Source of the DNA: Azorhizobium oxalatiphilum
GTDB lineage: Bacteria > Pseudomonadota > Alphaproteobacteria > Rhizobiales > Xanthobacteraceae
Reading direction: 5' to 3'
Assembly: GCF_014635325.1 (NCBI RefSeq)
Contig: NZ_BMCT01000001.1
Coordinates: forward strand, 1,145,743 to 1,209,742
DNA length: 64,000 nt
Positions 33,260 to 43,931 of this stretch are shown piece by piece (position 1 is the stretch's first letter; the number at the start of each line of letters is the position of its first letter). Below the pieces are notes generated by a model. That model was not told where the DNA came from. It was given only the letters and a program-made list of their open reading frames with translations, and made no database searches. Both the position numbers and the translations under genes were made by a program.

Positions 33260-34654
33260 ATGATCCTGCCTCGCACTCCCGGCTCGCTGGCCTTCCGCCT
33301 GTTCCTGTCGGCGGTGGTGGTGACGGCGTTGGTCCTGCTGGTGGTGGGCGTGGTGCTGTCCTCGCTCTACCGCGCGGGCACCGAGCGCGCCTTCGACCGC
33401 CGGCTCGAGGTCTATATGAAGACCATCGTCGGCGGCATCGCGAACAGCGCGGTGCCCTCCGCCAGCAGCCTGCCGGACCCGCAGGCGCTCACCGATCCCC
33501 TGTTCATCTTCCCATTCTCCGGCTGGTACTGGCAGATGGCGCGGCTGGATACGCCGGAGCCGGAGGTCCGGCGCTCGCGCTCGCTGCCCGAAGGCAAGCT
33601 GCCGACGCTGGAATCGCTGGGCGTGGAGGAGCGGCCCGGCGGCGTGCGCGAAGGCTATGCGCCGGGGCCGGAGAAGCAGGTACTGCGGCTGGTGGAGCGT
33701 TCGCTCGATCTCGGGCAGGACGGGCGCTACCTGATCACGGTGGCAGGCGACGCCTCGGAGATCGAGGAGGAGATCACCAATTTCAATCTCGCGCTGGTGG
33801 GCACCTTCGGCGTGCTCGGCCTCGCCTTCCTGCTGATCGTGGTGTTCCAGGTGCGGTTCGGCCTGAAGCCGCTCGGCCGCATCCAGGAGGCGCTGTCCGC
33901 CGTGCGCTCGGGCAAGGCGGAGCGGCTGGAGGGCGAGTATCCGGAGGAAATCGCCCCGCTGGTGCGGGAGGTGAACGGCCTCATCGACGCCAACAAGGAG
34001 ATTGTCGAGCGTGCCCGCACACATGTGGGCAACCTCGCACATGCGCTGAAGACGCCGCTCTCGGTGCTGGTGAACGAGGCCGGCAATCGCGACGATCCGC
34101 TGGCGGTGCGGGTGCGCGATCAGGCGGCGGTGATGCGCAATCAGGTGGGCCACCATCTGGAACGCGCCCGCATGGCGGCGCGCGTGTCGCTGGTGGCCAC
34201 CGTGTGCGAGGTGACGCCCATCGTCACCGGCCTTGCCCGCACCATGGAGAAGATCCACCGCACCAAGGATCTGGCCATCGACGTGCTCGGCGCCGAGCAG
34301 GACGTGCGCTTCCGGGGCGAGCGCAACGATCTGGAGGAGATGATCGGCAACCTCATCGACAATGCCTGCAAATGGGCGGGGTCGCGGGTGGAGGTGAGCA
34401 TCATCACGGACGTGCGCAGCGGGCGTGAGCGCAATTTCTTCCGCATCATCATCGACGATGACGGGCCGGGCCTCAGTCCCGGCAAGCGGGCGGAAGTGCG
34501 CCGGCGCGGTCGGCGGCTGGACGAATCCAAGCCGGGCTCGGGACTGGGCCTGTCCATCGTGCATGAGCTGACGGCGCTCTATGGCGGCCGGTTCGAGATG
34601 AATACCGCCCCGCTGGGCGGCCTGCGCACCGAGCTGGTGTTGCCGGCCGTATGA
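33260..34654 (+). CDS. feuQ: Sensor histidine kinase FeuQ-like
   Basis: 464 residues: helix 1 (about 13-36), periplasmic domain (36-176), helix 2 (177-197), HAMP-like linker, dimerisation box with His261 (NLAHALKTPLSVL), and ATPase boxes LIDNACKWA (N), DDDGPGLS (G1) and GSGLGLSIV (G2). Cognate kinase of FeuP by adjacency and synteny. A short lipoprotein gene follows. Confidence 0.91.
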   Translation: MILPRTPGSLAFRLFLSAVVVTALVLLVVGVVLSSLYRAGTERAFDRRLEVYMKTIVGGIANSAVPSASSLPDPQALTDPLFIFPFSGWYWQMARLDTPEPEVRRSRSLPEGKLPTLESLGVEERPGGVREGYAPGPEKQVLRLVERSLDLGQDGRYLITVAGDASEIEEEITNFNLALVGTFGVLGLAFLLIVVFQVRFGLKPLGRIQEALSAVRSGKAERLEGEYPEEIAPLVREVNGLIDANKEIVERARTHVGNLAHALKTPLSVLVNEAGNRDDPLAVRVRDQAAVMRNQVGHHLERARMAARVSLVATVCEVTPIVTGLARTMEKIHRTKDLAIDVLGAEQDVRFRGERNDLEEMIGNLIDNACKWAGSRVEVSIITDVRSGRERNFFRIIIDDDGPGLSPGKRAEVRRRGRRLDESKPGSGLGLSIVHELTALYGGRFEMNTAPLGGLRTELVLPAV

Positions 34655-34778
34655 ATTTTTGAAGAGGATCATGCAGATCGGTGCATCTGGGCAGGTGCAC
34701 AACGCTGATCTTTCGCCTAAATCAGGGCAGTCCCTCAGCTTCCGCATTGCGGAAGGTTCCTGCCAAGGCTGTCGTGTG

Positions 34779-35201
34779 ATGATTCCGCGAAAGGCGCTCT
34801 GTGTTCCCTTCCTCGCCCTGTCCCTGTCGGCGTGCATCAGCACGTCGGGCGACGGGCCGAAGGTTGCCGCCTTGAGCACGCCATCCGCCCCGCCGGTTTC
34901 CACCAACCCCGTTCTGGGTCTGGAAGCGGGCTATGCCAATGCCGCCATCGGCGAGCAGGAGCGCCAGCGGGCCTATGCCGCCGAGGTGCAGGCGCTGGAA
35001 TATGGCGGCCCCGGCGCGCCCGTGGGCTGGAAGGGCGACAGCGGCGCCTATGGCACCGTGATCGCCGGCCCGGCCTATGCCCGGCCGGGTAATCCACAGT
35101 GTCGAGATTACTCACATACCATTTATGTGCAGGGCAAGCCATTGACGACTCGTGGTGTCGCCTGCCGCAGCGCGGATGGCACCTGGGGTGCGCCCAGCTG
35201 A
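34779..35201 (+). CDS. Small lipoprotein, surface-antigen-like
   Basis: 140 residues with a lipobox (LALSLSAC, Cys19). An Ala/Pro linker and helix (EQERQRAYAAEVQALEYG) lead to a C-terminal motif CRDYSHTIYVQGKPLTTRG / ACRSADGTW, known from the end of 17-kDa-antigen-type outer-membrane lipoproteins in alphaproteobacteria. No glycine zipper is present. I start at ATG 34779; the frame is open to 34659 with no signal logic. It lies between feuQ and ccmI. Confidence 0.78.
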   Translation: MIPRKALCVPFLALSLSACISTSGDGPKVAALSTPSAPPVSTNPVLGLEAGYANAAIGEQERQRAYAAEVQALEYGGPGAPVGWKGDSGAYGTVIAGPAYARPGNPQCRDYSHTIYVQGKPLTTRGVACRSADGTWGAPS

Positions 35202-35270
35202 CACATGGTCGTCCGGTACCATTTTAGAGTTATGTCAATGACGGTTGCGTGAGGTTCCGCGACGGTGACA

Positions 35271-35299
35271 CGCCGCGACCGAAAGCGGCGTTTGCTTTT
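35271..35299 (+). terminator. Candidate terminator after the lipoprotein gene
   Basis: Stem cgccgc (35271-35276) / gcggcg (35285-35290), loop gaccgaaa, followed by tttgctttt. A 6-bp stem is short but the T-rich tail fits. It separates the lipoprotein gene from the cytochrome c maturation operon. Confidence 0.45.
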
Positions 35300-35325
35300 G
35301 GCCTCCACTCCGTTAACGGCAGAGG

Positions 35326-36501
35326 ATGATGACGTCCGCCCCGCTTTTTGTTGCCTTTGCTGCCATGACCGCCATCGCGATCATGGCGGTGCTCTGGCCC
35401 CTCAGCCGCCGGCGCCTCGCCCGGAGCGAGCGCGCGGCGGATCTTGCCGTTTATCGTGACCAGCTCGCTGAAGTGGTGCGCGACCAGGCCGCTGGCCGGC
35501 TCTCGGCCGAGCAGGCGGAAGCCGCCCGCATCGAGGTCAACCGCCGCATTCTGGCGGCCGGCGCGCGCGACGACGCGGCCGGGGAGGGCACGGGTTCCAC
35601 CGGGCGTCGCCGCGCCGCCGCCCTCTTCGCGCTGCTGCTGGTGCCCGCCGTGGGGGCTGGGCTCTATATGACGCTGGGCTCGCCTGCGGTGCCCGGCGCA
35701 CCGCTCGCCGCGCGCCTCGCCGCCCCGCCGGATGGCAACGACATCGCCATTCTGGTGCGCCGGGTGGAAGAGCATCTCTCCGCCAATCCCAATGACGGCC
35801 GGGGCTATGAGATCCTCGCCCCGGTTTATGCCCGCCTCGGCCGGCTGGACGATTCCGCGCAGGCCTATCGCGCCGCCATCCGCACGCTGGGGCCGAGCGT
35901 GGAGCGCTATTCGGCGCTCGGCGAGGTGCTGACCGCCGCCGCCGACGGCATGGTGCCGCAGGATGCGGTCAAGGCCTTCACCGCCGCCGTCGACATCGAC
36001 CCGAGGGCTGTGAAGGCGCGCTATTTCCTCGGCCTCGCCGCCGAGCAGGACGGCCGCAAGGCCGATGCCGTCGCCCTCTGGCGGAGCATGCTGGATGAGG
36101 CGTCTGCCAATGCGCCGTGGCGCCCGCTGGTGGAAGCCGCGCTGACCCGCGCGGGCGCTGCCCCCAAGGCTGGTGCGCCCAACACTGGTGCGCCCGCGGT
36201 GTCCGCGCCGCAGGCGGCCGCCCCTGGCCCCAGCGCCGAAGACGTGGCCGCCGCGCAGCAGGCCACGCCTGAACAGCGTTCCGCCATGGTTATGGGTATG
36301 GTGTCGCGCCTTGAGGAGCGCCTCGCGGCCGAGCCGAAGGATCTCGACGGCTGGCTGCGTCTGGCCCGGGCCTGGAGCGTGCTGGGGGACAAGGCCAAGG
36401 CTGGTGCCGCGCTCCAATCTGCAATGACCGCCTTCACCGGCGATGAAGACGCCGGGCGCCGCATCGAGGCCGCCCGCGCAGACCTCGGACTTGGAGGCTG
36501 A
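35326..36501 (+). CDS. ccmI: Cytochrome c maturation protein CcmI (CycH)
   Basis: 391 residues. Helix 1 ([19 protein letters not shown]) and a cytoplasmic loop with [20 protein letters not shown], the CcmI hallmark, are followed by helix 2 ([20 protein letters not shown]), then periplasmic TPR repeats (about 135-270) and a Pro/Ala linker with further TPRs ([20 protein letters not shown]). It holds apocytochrome c for heme ligation. First gene of ccmIEFH. ATG at 35326 or 35329. Confidence 0.94.
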   Translation: MMTSAPLFVAFAAMTAIAIMAVLWPLSRRRLARSERAADLAVYRDQLAEVVRDQAAGRLSAEQAEAARIEVNRRILAAGARDDAAGEGTGSTGRRRAAALFALLLVPAVGAGLYMTLGSPAVPGAPLAARLAAPPDGNDIAILVRRVEEHLSANPNDGRGYEILAPVYARLGRLDDSAQAYRAAIRTLGPSVERYSALGEVLTAAADGMVPQDAVKAFTAAVDIDPRAVKARYFLGLAAEQDGRKADAVALWRSMLDEASANAPWRPLVEAALTRAGAAPKAGAPNTGAPAVSAPQAAAPGPSAEDVAAAQQATPEQRSAMVMGMVSRLEERLAAEPKDLDGWLRLARAWSVLGDKAKAGAALQSAMTAFTGDEDAGRRIEAARADLGLGG

Positions 36502-36506
36502 GGACC

Positions 36507-37058
36507 ATGACACGCAAGGGCCGCCGCCTCGTTCTCATCTCCGTTGGTCTCGGCGTGCTGGCGCTCGCCGCCGGCCTGATCCTGACCGCGCTGAACGACA
36601 CCATCGTCTTCTTCCGCACCCCCACCGAGGTCGCCGCCAAGACCTTCGCCCCCGGCTCGCGCCTGCGCATGGGCGGGCTCGTGGAAAGTGGCAGCGTCGA
36701 GAAGCACGGCGCCACCACGCAATTCATCGTCACCGATGGCAATGCGCAGGTGAAGGTCGCCTATACGGGCCTGCTGCCGGATCTGTTCCGCGAGGGGCAG
36801 GGCGTGGTGACGGAAGGTATTCTCCAGAGCGACGGCACCGTGAAGGCCGACAGCGTGCTGGCCAAGCATGACGAGCGCTACATGCCCCGTGAGGTGGCCG
36901 ATGCGCTCAAGAAGTCCGGCCACTGGAAGGAAGGCGAGGAGGGCGGCCCCATGCCGCCGCCGGCCAAGCCCGCCGCGCCGGTGAAGCCCTCGGCGGCGCT
37001 GCCGACCGTCTCTCCCGCGCCGGTCACGGCGGCTGCCGAGCGGAGCCCTGCCCAATGA
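36507..37058 (+). CDS. ccmE: Heme chaperone CcmE (CycJ)
   Basis: 183 residues: N-terminal helix ([20 protein letters not shown]), OB-fold, and the heme-binding [10 protein letters not shown] with His121 and Tyr125. It carries heme from the CcmABCD side to CcmF. The C-terminal Pro/Ala tail is longer than usual. Its stop overlaps the ccmF start (atga). Confidence 0.96.
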   Translation: MTRKGRRLVLISVGLGVLALAAGLILTALNDTIVFFRTPTEVAAKTFAPGSRLRMGGLVESGSVEKHGATTQFIVTDGNAQVKVAYTGLLPDLFREGQGVVTEGILQSDGTVKADSVLAKHDERYMPREVADALKKSGHWKEGEEGGPMPPPAKPAAPVKPSAALPTVSPAPVTAAAERSPAQ

Positions 37059-39061
37059 TCGCGGAACTCGGCCATTACGCCCTTGTCCTCGCGCTGGCGC
37101 TCTCGCTGGTGCAGATGGTGGTGCCCTTCTGGGGCGCGCGGAAGGACGATCCGGTGCTCATGGGCGTCGCCGCGCCGGTGTCGCTGATGATGCTGGCCTT
37201 CGTCACCTTCTCCTTCGGCGCGCTGATGACGGTCTACGTCACCTCGGATTTCTCCGTGCTGAACGTGGTGGAGAATTCCCACTCGCGCATGCCGCTCATC
37301 TACAAGTTCACCAGCACGTGGGGGAACCATGAGGGCTCCATGCTGCTCTGGGTGTTCGTGCTGGCGCTGTTCGGCGGGCTGGTGGCGCTGTTCGGCGGCA
37401 ATCTGCCGGATCGCCTGAAGGCCAATGCGCTCGCCGTTCAGGGCGCCATCGCGGTGGCCTTCCTCACCTTCATCCTGTTCACCTCCAATCCCTTCACGCG
37501 CATCATCTCGCCGCCCGCCGAGGGACGCAGCCTCAATCCGATCCTTCAGGATCCCGGCCTCGCCATCCATCCGCCGCTGCTCTACCTCGGCTATGTGGGC
37601 CTCTCCATCGCCTTCGCCTTCGCCATGGCGGCGCTGATCGAGGGCCGCATCGATGCCGCCTGGGCGCGCTGGGTCCGGCCGTGGACGCTGGCGGCGTGGG
37701 TGTTCCTGACGCTGGGCATCGCCATGGGCTCCTACTGGGCCTATTACGAGCTGGGCTGGGGCGGCTGGTGGTTCTGGGACCCGGTGGAGAATGCCTCCCT
37801 GATGCCGTGGCTCGCCGCCACCGCGCTGCTGCATTCCGCCGTGGTGATGGAAAAGCGCGACGCGCTGAAGATCTGGACCGTCCTGCTCGCCATCCTGGCC
37901 TTCTCGCTGTCGCTGATCGGCACCTTCCTGGTGCGCTCGGGCGTGCTGACCTCCGTGCATGCCTTCGCCACTGATCCGGCGCGCGGCGTCTTCATCCTCG
38001 GCATCCTCACCTTTTTCATTGGCGGCAGCCTGCTGCTGTTCGCGCTGCGGGCGGGCGATCTGCGGCAGGGCGGCATCTTCGCGCCGGTGTCGCGCGAGGG
38101 CGCGCTGGTGATGAACAACCTGTTCCTCACCGCCGCCACGGCAGCGGTGTTCGTGGGCACGCTCTATCCGCTGGCGCTGGAGATGATCTCGGACGCCAAG
38201 ATCACGGTGGGGCCGCCCTTCTTCAACATCACCTTCGGCGGGCTGATGCTGCCGCTGGTGTTCGCCATTCCCTTCGGCCCGCTGATGGCCTGGAAGCGCG
38301 GCGACCTGCTCGGCGTGGCCCAGCGCCTCACGGTGGCTGCGGCCGTCGCGGTGGTGGCGATCGTGGTCACGGCGGCGGCGACCGGCGGCGGGCCGGTGCT
38401 GGCGGCGGTGATGGTCGGGCTCGGCGTGTTCATCATCGCCGGTGCCCTCACCGACATCGCCGAGCGCGCCGGCATCGGGCGCGTGTCCGCGCGGGTGGCG
38501 TTCGCGCGCCTCAAGGGCGTGCCGCGCTCGGCCTTCGGCACGGCGGTGGCCCATCTCGGCGTCGGCGTCTGCCTGATCGGCATCGTCTGCGAGACCACGT
38601 GGAGCCAGGAGCACATCGCCTCCATGAAGGTGGGCGACAGCTTCACCATCGGCTCGCATGATCTGACCTTCCTGCGCATTGAGAATCGCACGGGGGCGAA
38701 CTTCACCGCCCGCACCGCCGTGTTCGGCCTGTCCACGGACGGCGAGCCGGAAGGCAACATCGAAGCCTCGCGGCGCAATTTCGAAGCCCGGCAGATGGGC
38801 ACCACGGAAAGCGGCATCCGCACCTTCGGCTTCTCGCAGCTCTATCTCTCCATGGGCGAGGAGACGCCGGACGGCCACATCTCCGTGCGCGCGACGTGGA
38901 AGCCGCTGGTGACGCTGATCTGGCTCGGCGCGGTGGTGATGTCGCTGGGCGGCTGCCTGTCGCTGGCCGACCGCCGCCTGCGGGTGGGCGCGCCGCGACC
39001 GGCCAAGGCCAAGCCGCGCCAGGACAAGCGCCCCGCGCCCCAGCCAGCCCCGGCGGAATAG
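37055..39061 (+). CDS. ccmF: Heme lyase subunit CcmF (CycK)
   Basis: A 668-residue polytopic membrane protein (about 15 helices). The tryptophan-rich WWD motif is [14 protein letters not shown]; flanking heme-ligand histidines are expected in [22 protein letters not shown] and TALLHSAVV. With CcmH and CcmI it attaches heme to CXXCH apocytochromes in the periplasm. Confidence 0.96.
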   Translation: MIAELGHYALVLALALSLVQMVVPFWGARKDDPVLMGVAAPVSLMMLAFVTFSFGALMTVYVTSDFSVLNVVENSHSRMPLIYKFTSTWGNHEGSMLLWVFVLALFGGLVALFGGNLPDRLKANALAVQGAIAVAFLTFILFTSNPFTRIISPPAEGRSLNPILQDPGLAIHPPLLYLGYVGLSIAFAFAMAALIEGRIDAAWARWVRPWTLAAWVFLTLGIAMGSYWAYYELGWGGWWFWDPVENASLMPWLAATALLHSAVVMEKRDALKIWTVLLAILAFSLSLIGTFLVRSGVLTSVHAFATDPARGVFILGILTFFIGGSLLLFALRAGDLRQGGIFAPVSREGALVMNNLFLTAATAAVFVGTLYPLALEMISDAKITVGPPFFNITFGGLMLPLVFAIPFGPLMAWKRGDLLGVAQRLTVAAAVAVVAIVVTAAATGGGPVLAAVMVGLGVFIIAGALTDIAERAGIGRVSARVAFARLKGVPRSAFGTAVAHLGVGVCLIGIVCETTWSQEHIASMKVGDSFTIGSHDLTFLRIENRTGANFTARTAVFGLSTDGEPEGNIEASRRNFEARQMGTTESGIRTFGFSQLYLSMGEETPDGHISVRATWKPLVTLIWLGAVVMSLGGCLSLADRRLRVGAPRPAKAKPRQDKRPAPQPAPAE

Positions 39062-39069
39062 GACATAAG

Positions 39070-39576
39070 ATGACGTTTCTTCGCCGCCTCGCCTGTGTCC
39101 TCCTGCTGCTCGTGAGCGTCGGTCCGGCGTTCGCCGTGCAGCCGGACGAGGTGCTGAGCAATCCCGCGCTGGAAGCTCGCGCGCGCACGCTCTCCAAGGA
39201 GCTGCGGTGCATGGTCTGCCAGAATCAGTCCATCGACGATTCGGATGCCCCGCTCGCCCGCGACCTGCGCATTCTGGTGCGCGAGCGGCTGGCGAAGGGC
39301 GACAGCGACCGGCAGGTGCTGGACTTCCTTGTGGCGCGCTACGGCGAGTTCGTACTGCTGCGTCCCACCTTCTCCGCCCGCAATGCGCTGCTGTGGAGCC
39401 TGCCCTTCATCGTGCTGGTGGTGGGCGGAATCGCCGCTTTCATGGCGTTCCGGGGCCGCTCGCAGACGGATGTGCAGCAACTGACGCCGGAAGAGGAAGC
39501 GCGCCTGCGCGCCATTCTCGCCGCCAATGGCGAGACCGGGGCCGAGACCCCGCCGAAGGGCGGCAAGCCGGGCTGA
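39070..39576 (+). CDS. ccmH: Cytochrome c maturation thioredoxin-like CcmH (CycL)
   Basis: 168 residues: signal peptide, the redox motif LRCMVCQN (Cys47, Cys50) and one C-terminal membrane helix (LPFIVLVVGGIAAFMAF). It reduces the apocytochrome cysteines before heme attachment. Eight bases after ccmF, same operon. Confidence 0.95.
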   Translation: MTFLRRLACVLLLLVSVGPAFAVQPDEVLSNPALEARARTLSKELRCMVCQNQSIDDSDAPLARDLRILVRERLAKGDSDRQVLDFLVARYGEFVLLRPTFSARNALLWSLPFIVLVVGGIAAFMAFRGRSQTDVQQLTPEEEARLRAILAANGETGAETPPKGGKPG

Positions 39577-39744
39577 CGGCGTCGAGGGGTAAGGCTTTGC
39601 GCCCTTCCGCCGCTGCTCACGCGGCCGTGACGCGCCTTACCGATCTGTAATCCCACCGCCAGCGGGCCGTAAGGGTCGCGGCGCTAGCTTCTCCTTCAGA
39701 CGCCGCCCAGATGGGGCGGCCGACAGAAGAGAGATGCAACGCGC

Positions 39745-41289
39745 ATGACCCGCCTTTCCACCTTCTCCTCCCTGACCAAGCGCCGCACCGCTCTGATGGC
39801 GGGCGTGGTCGGCCTCGCGGTCGCCGGTGTCGCGATCGGCCAGTTCGGCTATCCCTCGACCCCCGCGCTGGCCCAGGCTCAGGCGCCCCTCACCAGCAAC
39901 AGCTTCTCCTTCGCCGACATCGTGCAGAAGGTGAGCCCGGCCGTGGTCTCGGTGAAGATCAAGAAGGACAGCTCGTCCCAGCAGACGGCCATGGGCGATG
40001 ACGACGACTTCGGCGGTCAGCAGGTGCCCCCGCAGATCGAGCGCTTCCTCAAGCGCTTCGGCCTTGAGAACGGCCCGCAGGGTCCGCAGGGCCCCATGCA
40101 GCGCGCCCCGCGCTCCGGCCCCGGCGAGCGCCGCGTGGTCGGCCAGGGGTCCGGCTTCATCATCTCCGCCGACGGCTATGTGGTGACGAACAACCACGTG
40201 GTGGACGGCGCCGCCGAGGTGGATGTGACCACCACCGACGGCAAGGAATACACCGCCAAGGTGATCGGCACCGATCCGCGCACCGACGTGGCCCTGATCA
40301 AGATCGAGGGCAAGACCGATCTGCCGTTCGTGAAGCTCTCCGACACCGCGCCGCGCGTGGGTGACTGGGTGATCGCGGTCGGCAATCCGTTCGGCCTCGG
40401 CGGCACCGTGACCGCCGGTATCGTCTCGGCCCGTGGCCGCGACATCGGCTCCGGTCCCTATGACGACTTCGTGCAGATCGATGCGCCCATCAACCGGGGC
40501 AACTCGGGCGGCCCGACCTTCGATCTTTCCGGCAACGTCATCGGCATGAACACCGCCATCGTGTCGCCCTCCGGCGGCAACGTGGGCATCGCCTTCGCCA
40601 TCCCCTCCGAGACGGTGAAGACGGTGGTGGACCAGCTCCGGTCTTCGGGTTCGGTGGCGCGCGGCTATATCGGCGTGCAGATCCAGCCGGTCACGGACGA
40701 TCTGGCCTCCGGTCTCGGCCTCAACACCGCCGAGGGCGCTCTGGTGGCGCAGGTGCAGTCCGACACCCCCGGTGCTAAGGCCGGCCTGAAGAGCGGCGAC
40801 GTAGTGACCAAGGTCAACGGTGAGGCCATCAAGGATGCCCGCGACCTCAGCCGCAAGATCGGCATGATGAAGCCCGGCACCTCCGTGGCCCTCACCGTGG
40901 TTCGCGACGGCAAGGCCATGCCCTTCGACGTGAAGCTGGAGCAGCTGCCCGGCGAGAAGCAGCTCGCCAGCGTCTCCGGCAAGGACGAGGGCACCCATGA
41001 CGTGCCGCGCCTCGGCCTCCAGCTTGCCCCCGCCAAGAGCGTGCAGGGTGCCGGTAGCGAGGGCGTGGTGGTGACGGAGGTGGACCCGCGCGGTCCCGCC
41101 GCCACCCGCGGCATCCGCTCCGGCGACGTGATCCTGGATGTGGGCGGCAAGTCCGTCTCCAGCCCCGCCGACGTCCGCGCCGGCCTTGCCGCAGCCAAGA
41201 CCGAGAACCGCAAGGCGGTGCTCATGCGGGTGAAGAACGATCAGGGCACGCGCTTCGTCGCCATCACCCTCGATCCCAAGGCGGGCTGA
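39745..41289 (+). CDS. degP: Periplasmic serine protease/chaperone of the DegP (HtrA) family
   Basis: 514 residues with a signal peptide (to about ALAQA, residue 45). The trypsin-like domain has His151 (NNHVVDG), Asp181 (RTDVALIKI) and Ser254 (RGNSGGP), followed by two PDZ domains (about 285-380 and 410-510). It degrades or refolds misfolded envelope proteins. A Gly/Pro/Gln-rich loop (residues 82-128) precedes the catalytic core. Located between ccmH and a two-component system, as in other Rhizobiales. Confidence 0.94.
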   Translation: MTRLSTFSSLTKRRTALMAGVVGLAVAGVAIGQFGYPSTPALAQAQAPLTSNSFSFADIVQKVSPAVVSVKIKKDSSSQQTAMGDDDDFGGQQVPPQIERFLKRFGLENGPQGPQGPMQRAPRSGPGERRVVGQGSGFIISADGYVVTNNHVVDGAAEVDVTTTDGKEYTAKVIGTDPRTDVALIKIEGKTDLPFVKLSDTAPRVGDWVIAVGNPFGLGGTVTAGIVSARGRDIGSGPYDDFVQIDAPINRGNSGGPTFDLSGNVIGMNTAIVSPSGGNVGIAFAIPSETVKTVVDQLRSSGSVARGYIGVQIQPVTDDLASGLGLNTAEGALVAQVQSDTPGAKAGLKSGDVVTKVNGEAIKDARDLSRKIGMMKPGTSVALTVVRDGKAMPFDVKLEQLPGEKQLASVSGKDEGTHDVPRLGLQLAPAKSVQGAGSEGVVVTEVDPRGPAATRGIRSGDVILDVGGKSVSSPADVRAGLAAAKTENRKAVLMRVKNDQGTRFVAITLDPKAG

Positions 41290-41510
41290 TCGCTCGGTCC
41301 AGCCTGATGTGTTCGGGCCGCGGGGGGCCTAAGGGCGGGAATGGCGCGGGGAACGCCGTTCTCGTCTCTCCCGAAGCCCGGCGCGCCGCGCCTCGCATGG
41401 CGGCCCGGCGCCCCCGGCCGGATCGGAGTCCAAGCGGTCCGGCCGGGACGATATTGCGATTGGTGCCGAGGCGGTCCTCCGTCGCCCCAAACTCCGCCAA
41501 GACACCGATC

Positions 41511-41548
41511 GGCGGGGGAAGCGAAGTCTTCCCCCGCCGTCATCTTTT
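41511..41548 (+). terminator. Rho-independent terminator downstream of degP
   Basis: A perfect 11-bp stem (ggcgggggaag 41511-41521 / cttcccccgcc 41528-41538) with a 6-base loop, then gtcatctttt. The rest of the 299-bp spacer after degP shows no other element apart from the leader of the next gene. Confidence 0.65.
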
Positions 41549-41588
41549 CAGCGCCTGTGCGCGGACTTGAGATGGTGAGTAGACTGCC

Positions 41589-42305
41589 ATGGACGCGAAT
41601 CTCGAACCGGACTTCAGCTTCTCCATGCGACTGCTCCTCGTCGAGGACGACCAAGACGCCGCCGACTACCTGCGCAAGGCGTTCCGCGAGGCGGGCCACG
41701 TGGTGGACCACGCCGCCGATGGCGAGGACGGCCTCGCCCATGCGCTGGACGGCAAGTATGACGTGCTGGTGGTGGACCGCATGCTGCCCAAGCGCGACGG
41801 CCTCTCCGTGGTGGCCGAACTGCGCGGGCGCGGCGATGCCACCCCGGTGCTGATCCTCTCCGCCTTGGGCCAGGTGGACGACCGCGTTGTCGGCCTGCGC
41901 GCCGGCGGCGACGACTATCTGCCGAAACCCTACGCCTTCACCGAGCTGCTGGCCCGCGTCGAGGCGCTGTCCCGGCGCGGCGCGCCGCAGGCGGCCGAGA
42001 CGGTCTATCGCGTGGGCGATCTCGAACTGGACCGGCTGGCCCATCGCGTCGCGCGCGGGGGCAAGGAGATCCCCCTCCAGCCGCGTGAGTTCCGGCTGCT
42101 CGAATATCTCATGCGCCATGCCGGGCAGGTGGTGACGCGCACCATGCTGCTGGAAAACGTCTGGGACTATCATTTCGACCCCCAGACCAACGTCATCGAC
42201 GTCCACGTCTCGCGCCTGCGCTCGAAGATCGACAAGGGCTTCGAGGTGCCGCTGATCCATACCGTGCGCGGCGCCGGCTACATGGTCCGGGTGGGGCTGC
42301 GCTGA
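41589..42305 (+). CDS. Response regulator, OmpR family, paired with the kinase downstream
   Basis: 238 residues. Receiver with phosphoacceptor Asp63 (VLVVDRMLPKRDG) and YLPKPY; winged helix from about residue 135 (LQPREFRLLEYLMRHAGQVV, DPQTNVIDVHVSRLRSKID). The degP-regulator-kinase-glnE order is common in Rhizobiales. ATG 41589 or the internal ATG 41625 (MRLLLVEDD), where family similarity begins, could be the true start. The signal is unknown; control of degP and envelope stress is a reasonable guess. Confidence 0.9.
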   Translation: MDANLEPDFSFSMRLLLVEDDQDAADYLRKAFREAGHVVDHAADGEDGLAHALDGKYDVLVVDRMLPKRDGLSVVAELRGRGDATPVLILSALGQVDDRVVGLRAGGDDYLPKPYAFTELLARVEALSRRGAPQAAETVYRVGDLELDRLAHRVARGGKEIPLQPREFRLLEYLMRHAGQVVTRTMLLENVWDYHFDPQTNVIDVHVSRLRSKIDKGFEVPLIHTVRGAGYMVRVGLR

Positions 42306-42336
42306 TGCGCGCCTTCCGGGGAGAGACCGGCACGCC

Positions 42337-43731
42337 ATGATGCTTCCACGCGATCTCTCGCGTCTGGTCCGCACCACCGCCTTCAAGCTGATCGCCGTCT
42401 ATCTGGTGGTGTTCGCCGTGTTCGCCGTGGGCATGATCTCCTATGTGGCGTGGCACACCCGCGCGCTGGTGGAGAGCCAGGTGTCGGACAATGTGGAGGG
42501 AGAGGTGCGGTTCCTCGCCGAGCAGTATCGCATCGGCGGCATCCAGCGCCTGATCTTCGTCATCGACCGCCGCACCCGCAGGCCGGGCTCGTCCATCTAT
42601 CTCGTCACCAATTTTGCCGGCGAGGTGCTGGCCTCCAACGTCTCCGAACTGCCCATCGGCCTGCTCGACCAGCAGGGCGCGCGCATCACCTCCTACAAGC
42701 GCTCCGACGAGCCGGGGGCGAAGGAGAACCTCGCCTATGTGCAGGTGTTCATGCTGCCCGGCGGCTATCGTCTGCTGGTGGGCAAGGACGTCGAGGATCG
42801 CGACACCCTGCGCCAGCTCGTGGTGCGCCCGGCACAGGGCGCGCTGGTGGTGATCCTGCTGCTGGGTCTCGCGGGCGGCATCTTCGTCACCCGCCGGGTG
42901 CTGAAGCGCATCGACGCCATGACCGCCACGTCTGAACGCATCATGGCCGGCGACCTGTCCGGCCGGCTCTCGGTGGACGGCTCCGGCGACGAGTTCGACC
43001 GCCTCGCCCACAGCCTCAACCAGATGCTGGACCGCATCGAGGCGCTGATGGCGGGGCTCAAGGAGGTTTCCGACAATATCGCGCACGATCTGAAGACCCC
43101 GCTCACCCGCTTGCGCAACCGGGCGGAGGAGGCGCTGCGCGGCGCGCGCGCGGAGGAGGACTGGCGCTCGGCGCTGGAGACGACCATCGAGGAGAGCGAG
43201 GGCCTCATCCGCACCTTCGACGCGCTGCTGATGATCGCCCGCGCCGAGGCCGGGCAGGCCCGCGACACAATGGTCGGTGTGAGTCTCGCCGATATCACCG
43301 AGAATGTGGCCGAGCTGTACGAGCCATTGGCCGACGAACAGGGGCTGGACCTCGTCGCCGAAATCCAGCCGGTGACGCTGTACGGCCAGCGTGAACTGCT
43401 GGCGCAGGCGCTCTCCAACCTCATCGACAATGCCATCAAATACGGCCTGCCGCCCGACGGCGCGCGCGGCCGCATCACCGTCTCGCTCGCCCGTGACGGA
43501 GCGTTCGCCGTGCTGACCGTCACCGACAGCGGCCCCGGCATTCCCGACGCCGACCGCGACCGCGTGATGGAGCGCTTCGTTCGGCTGGAGGCCAGCCGCT
43601 CACGCCCCGGCTCGGGTCTTGGCCTGTCGCTGGTGGCGGCGGTGGCGCGGCTGCATGGCGGGCAGCTCAGCTTCTCCGATGCCGCGCCGGGCCTGCGTGC
43701 GACACTCCGCCTGCCGGCGAAGGATGGATGA
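42337..43731 (+). CDS. Sensor histidine kinase, partner of the upstream regulator
   Basis: 464 residues: helix 1 (17-37), periplasmic domain (38-167), helix 2 (168-186), HAMP (187-240), His250 in NIAHDLKTPLTRL, N-box LIDNAIKYG, G1 DSGPGIPD, G2 GSGLGLSLV. The EGEVRFLAEQYRIGGI segment in the sensor domain is typical of this degP-linked kinase group. It lies 31 bases after the regulator gene. Confidence 0.91.
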   Translation: MMLPRDLSRLVRTTAFKLIAVYLVVFAVFAVGMISYVAWHTRALVESQVSDNVEGEVRFLAEQYRIGGIQRLIFVIDRRTRRPGSSIYLVTNFAGEVLASNVSELPIGLLDQQGARITSYKRSDEPGAKENLAYVQVFMLPGGYRLLVGKDVEDRDTLRQLVVRPAQGALVVILLLGLAGGIFVTRRVLKRIDAMTATSERIMAGDLSGRLSVDGSGDEFDRLAHSLNQMLDRIEALMAGLKEVSDNIAHDLKTPLTRLRNRAEEALRGARAEEDWRSALETTIEESEGLIRTFDALLMIARAEAGQARDTMVGVSLADITENVAELYEPLADEQGLDLVAEIQPVTLYGQRELLAQALSNLIDNAIKYGLPPDGARGRITVSLARDGAFAVLTVTDSGPGIPDADRDRVMERFVRLEASRSRPGSGLGLSLVAAVARLHGGQLSFSDAAPGLRATLRLPAKDG

Positions 43732-43931
43732 TCTGGTGGAGGTAGTATCGGCGGGTGTGGCGCAGGAGAACGTTCACTGTTGAGGGGATAAACTTTGCGC
43801 AGCAAGCGGCGCCGGTTCAACCTATGATCTCCGGCGTGGAGACTTCTCCTGCCGGAATATCCCGCCATGTGCCTGATATTACAGCTCCGGACTTGCGCAG
43901 GCCCCTCGGCTTGTGCCTTTAAGTCGAGCAC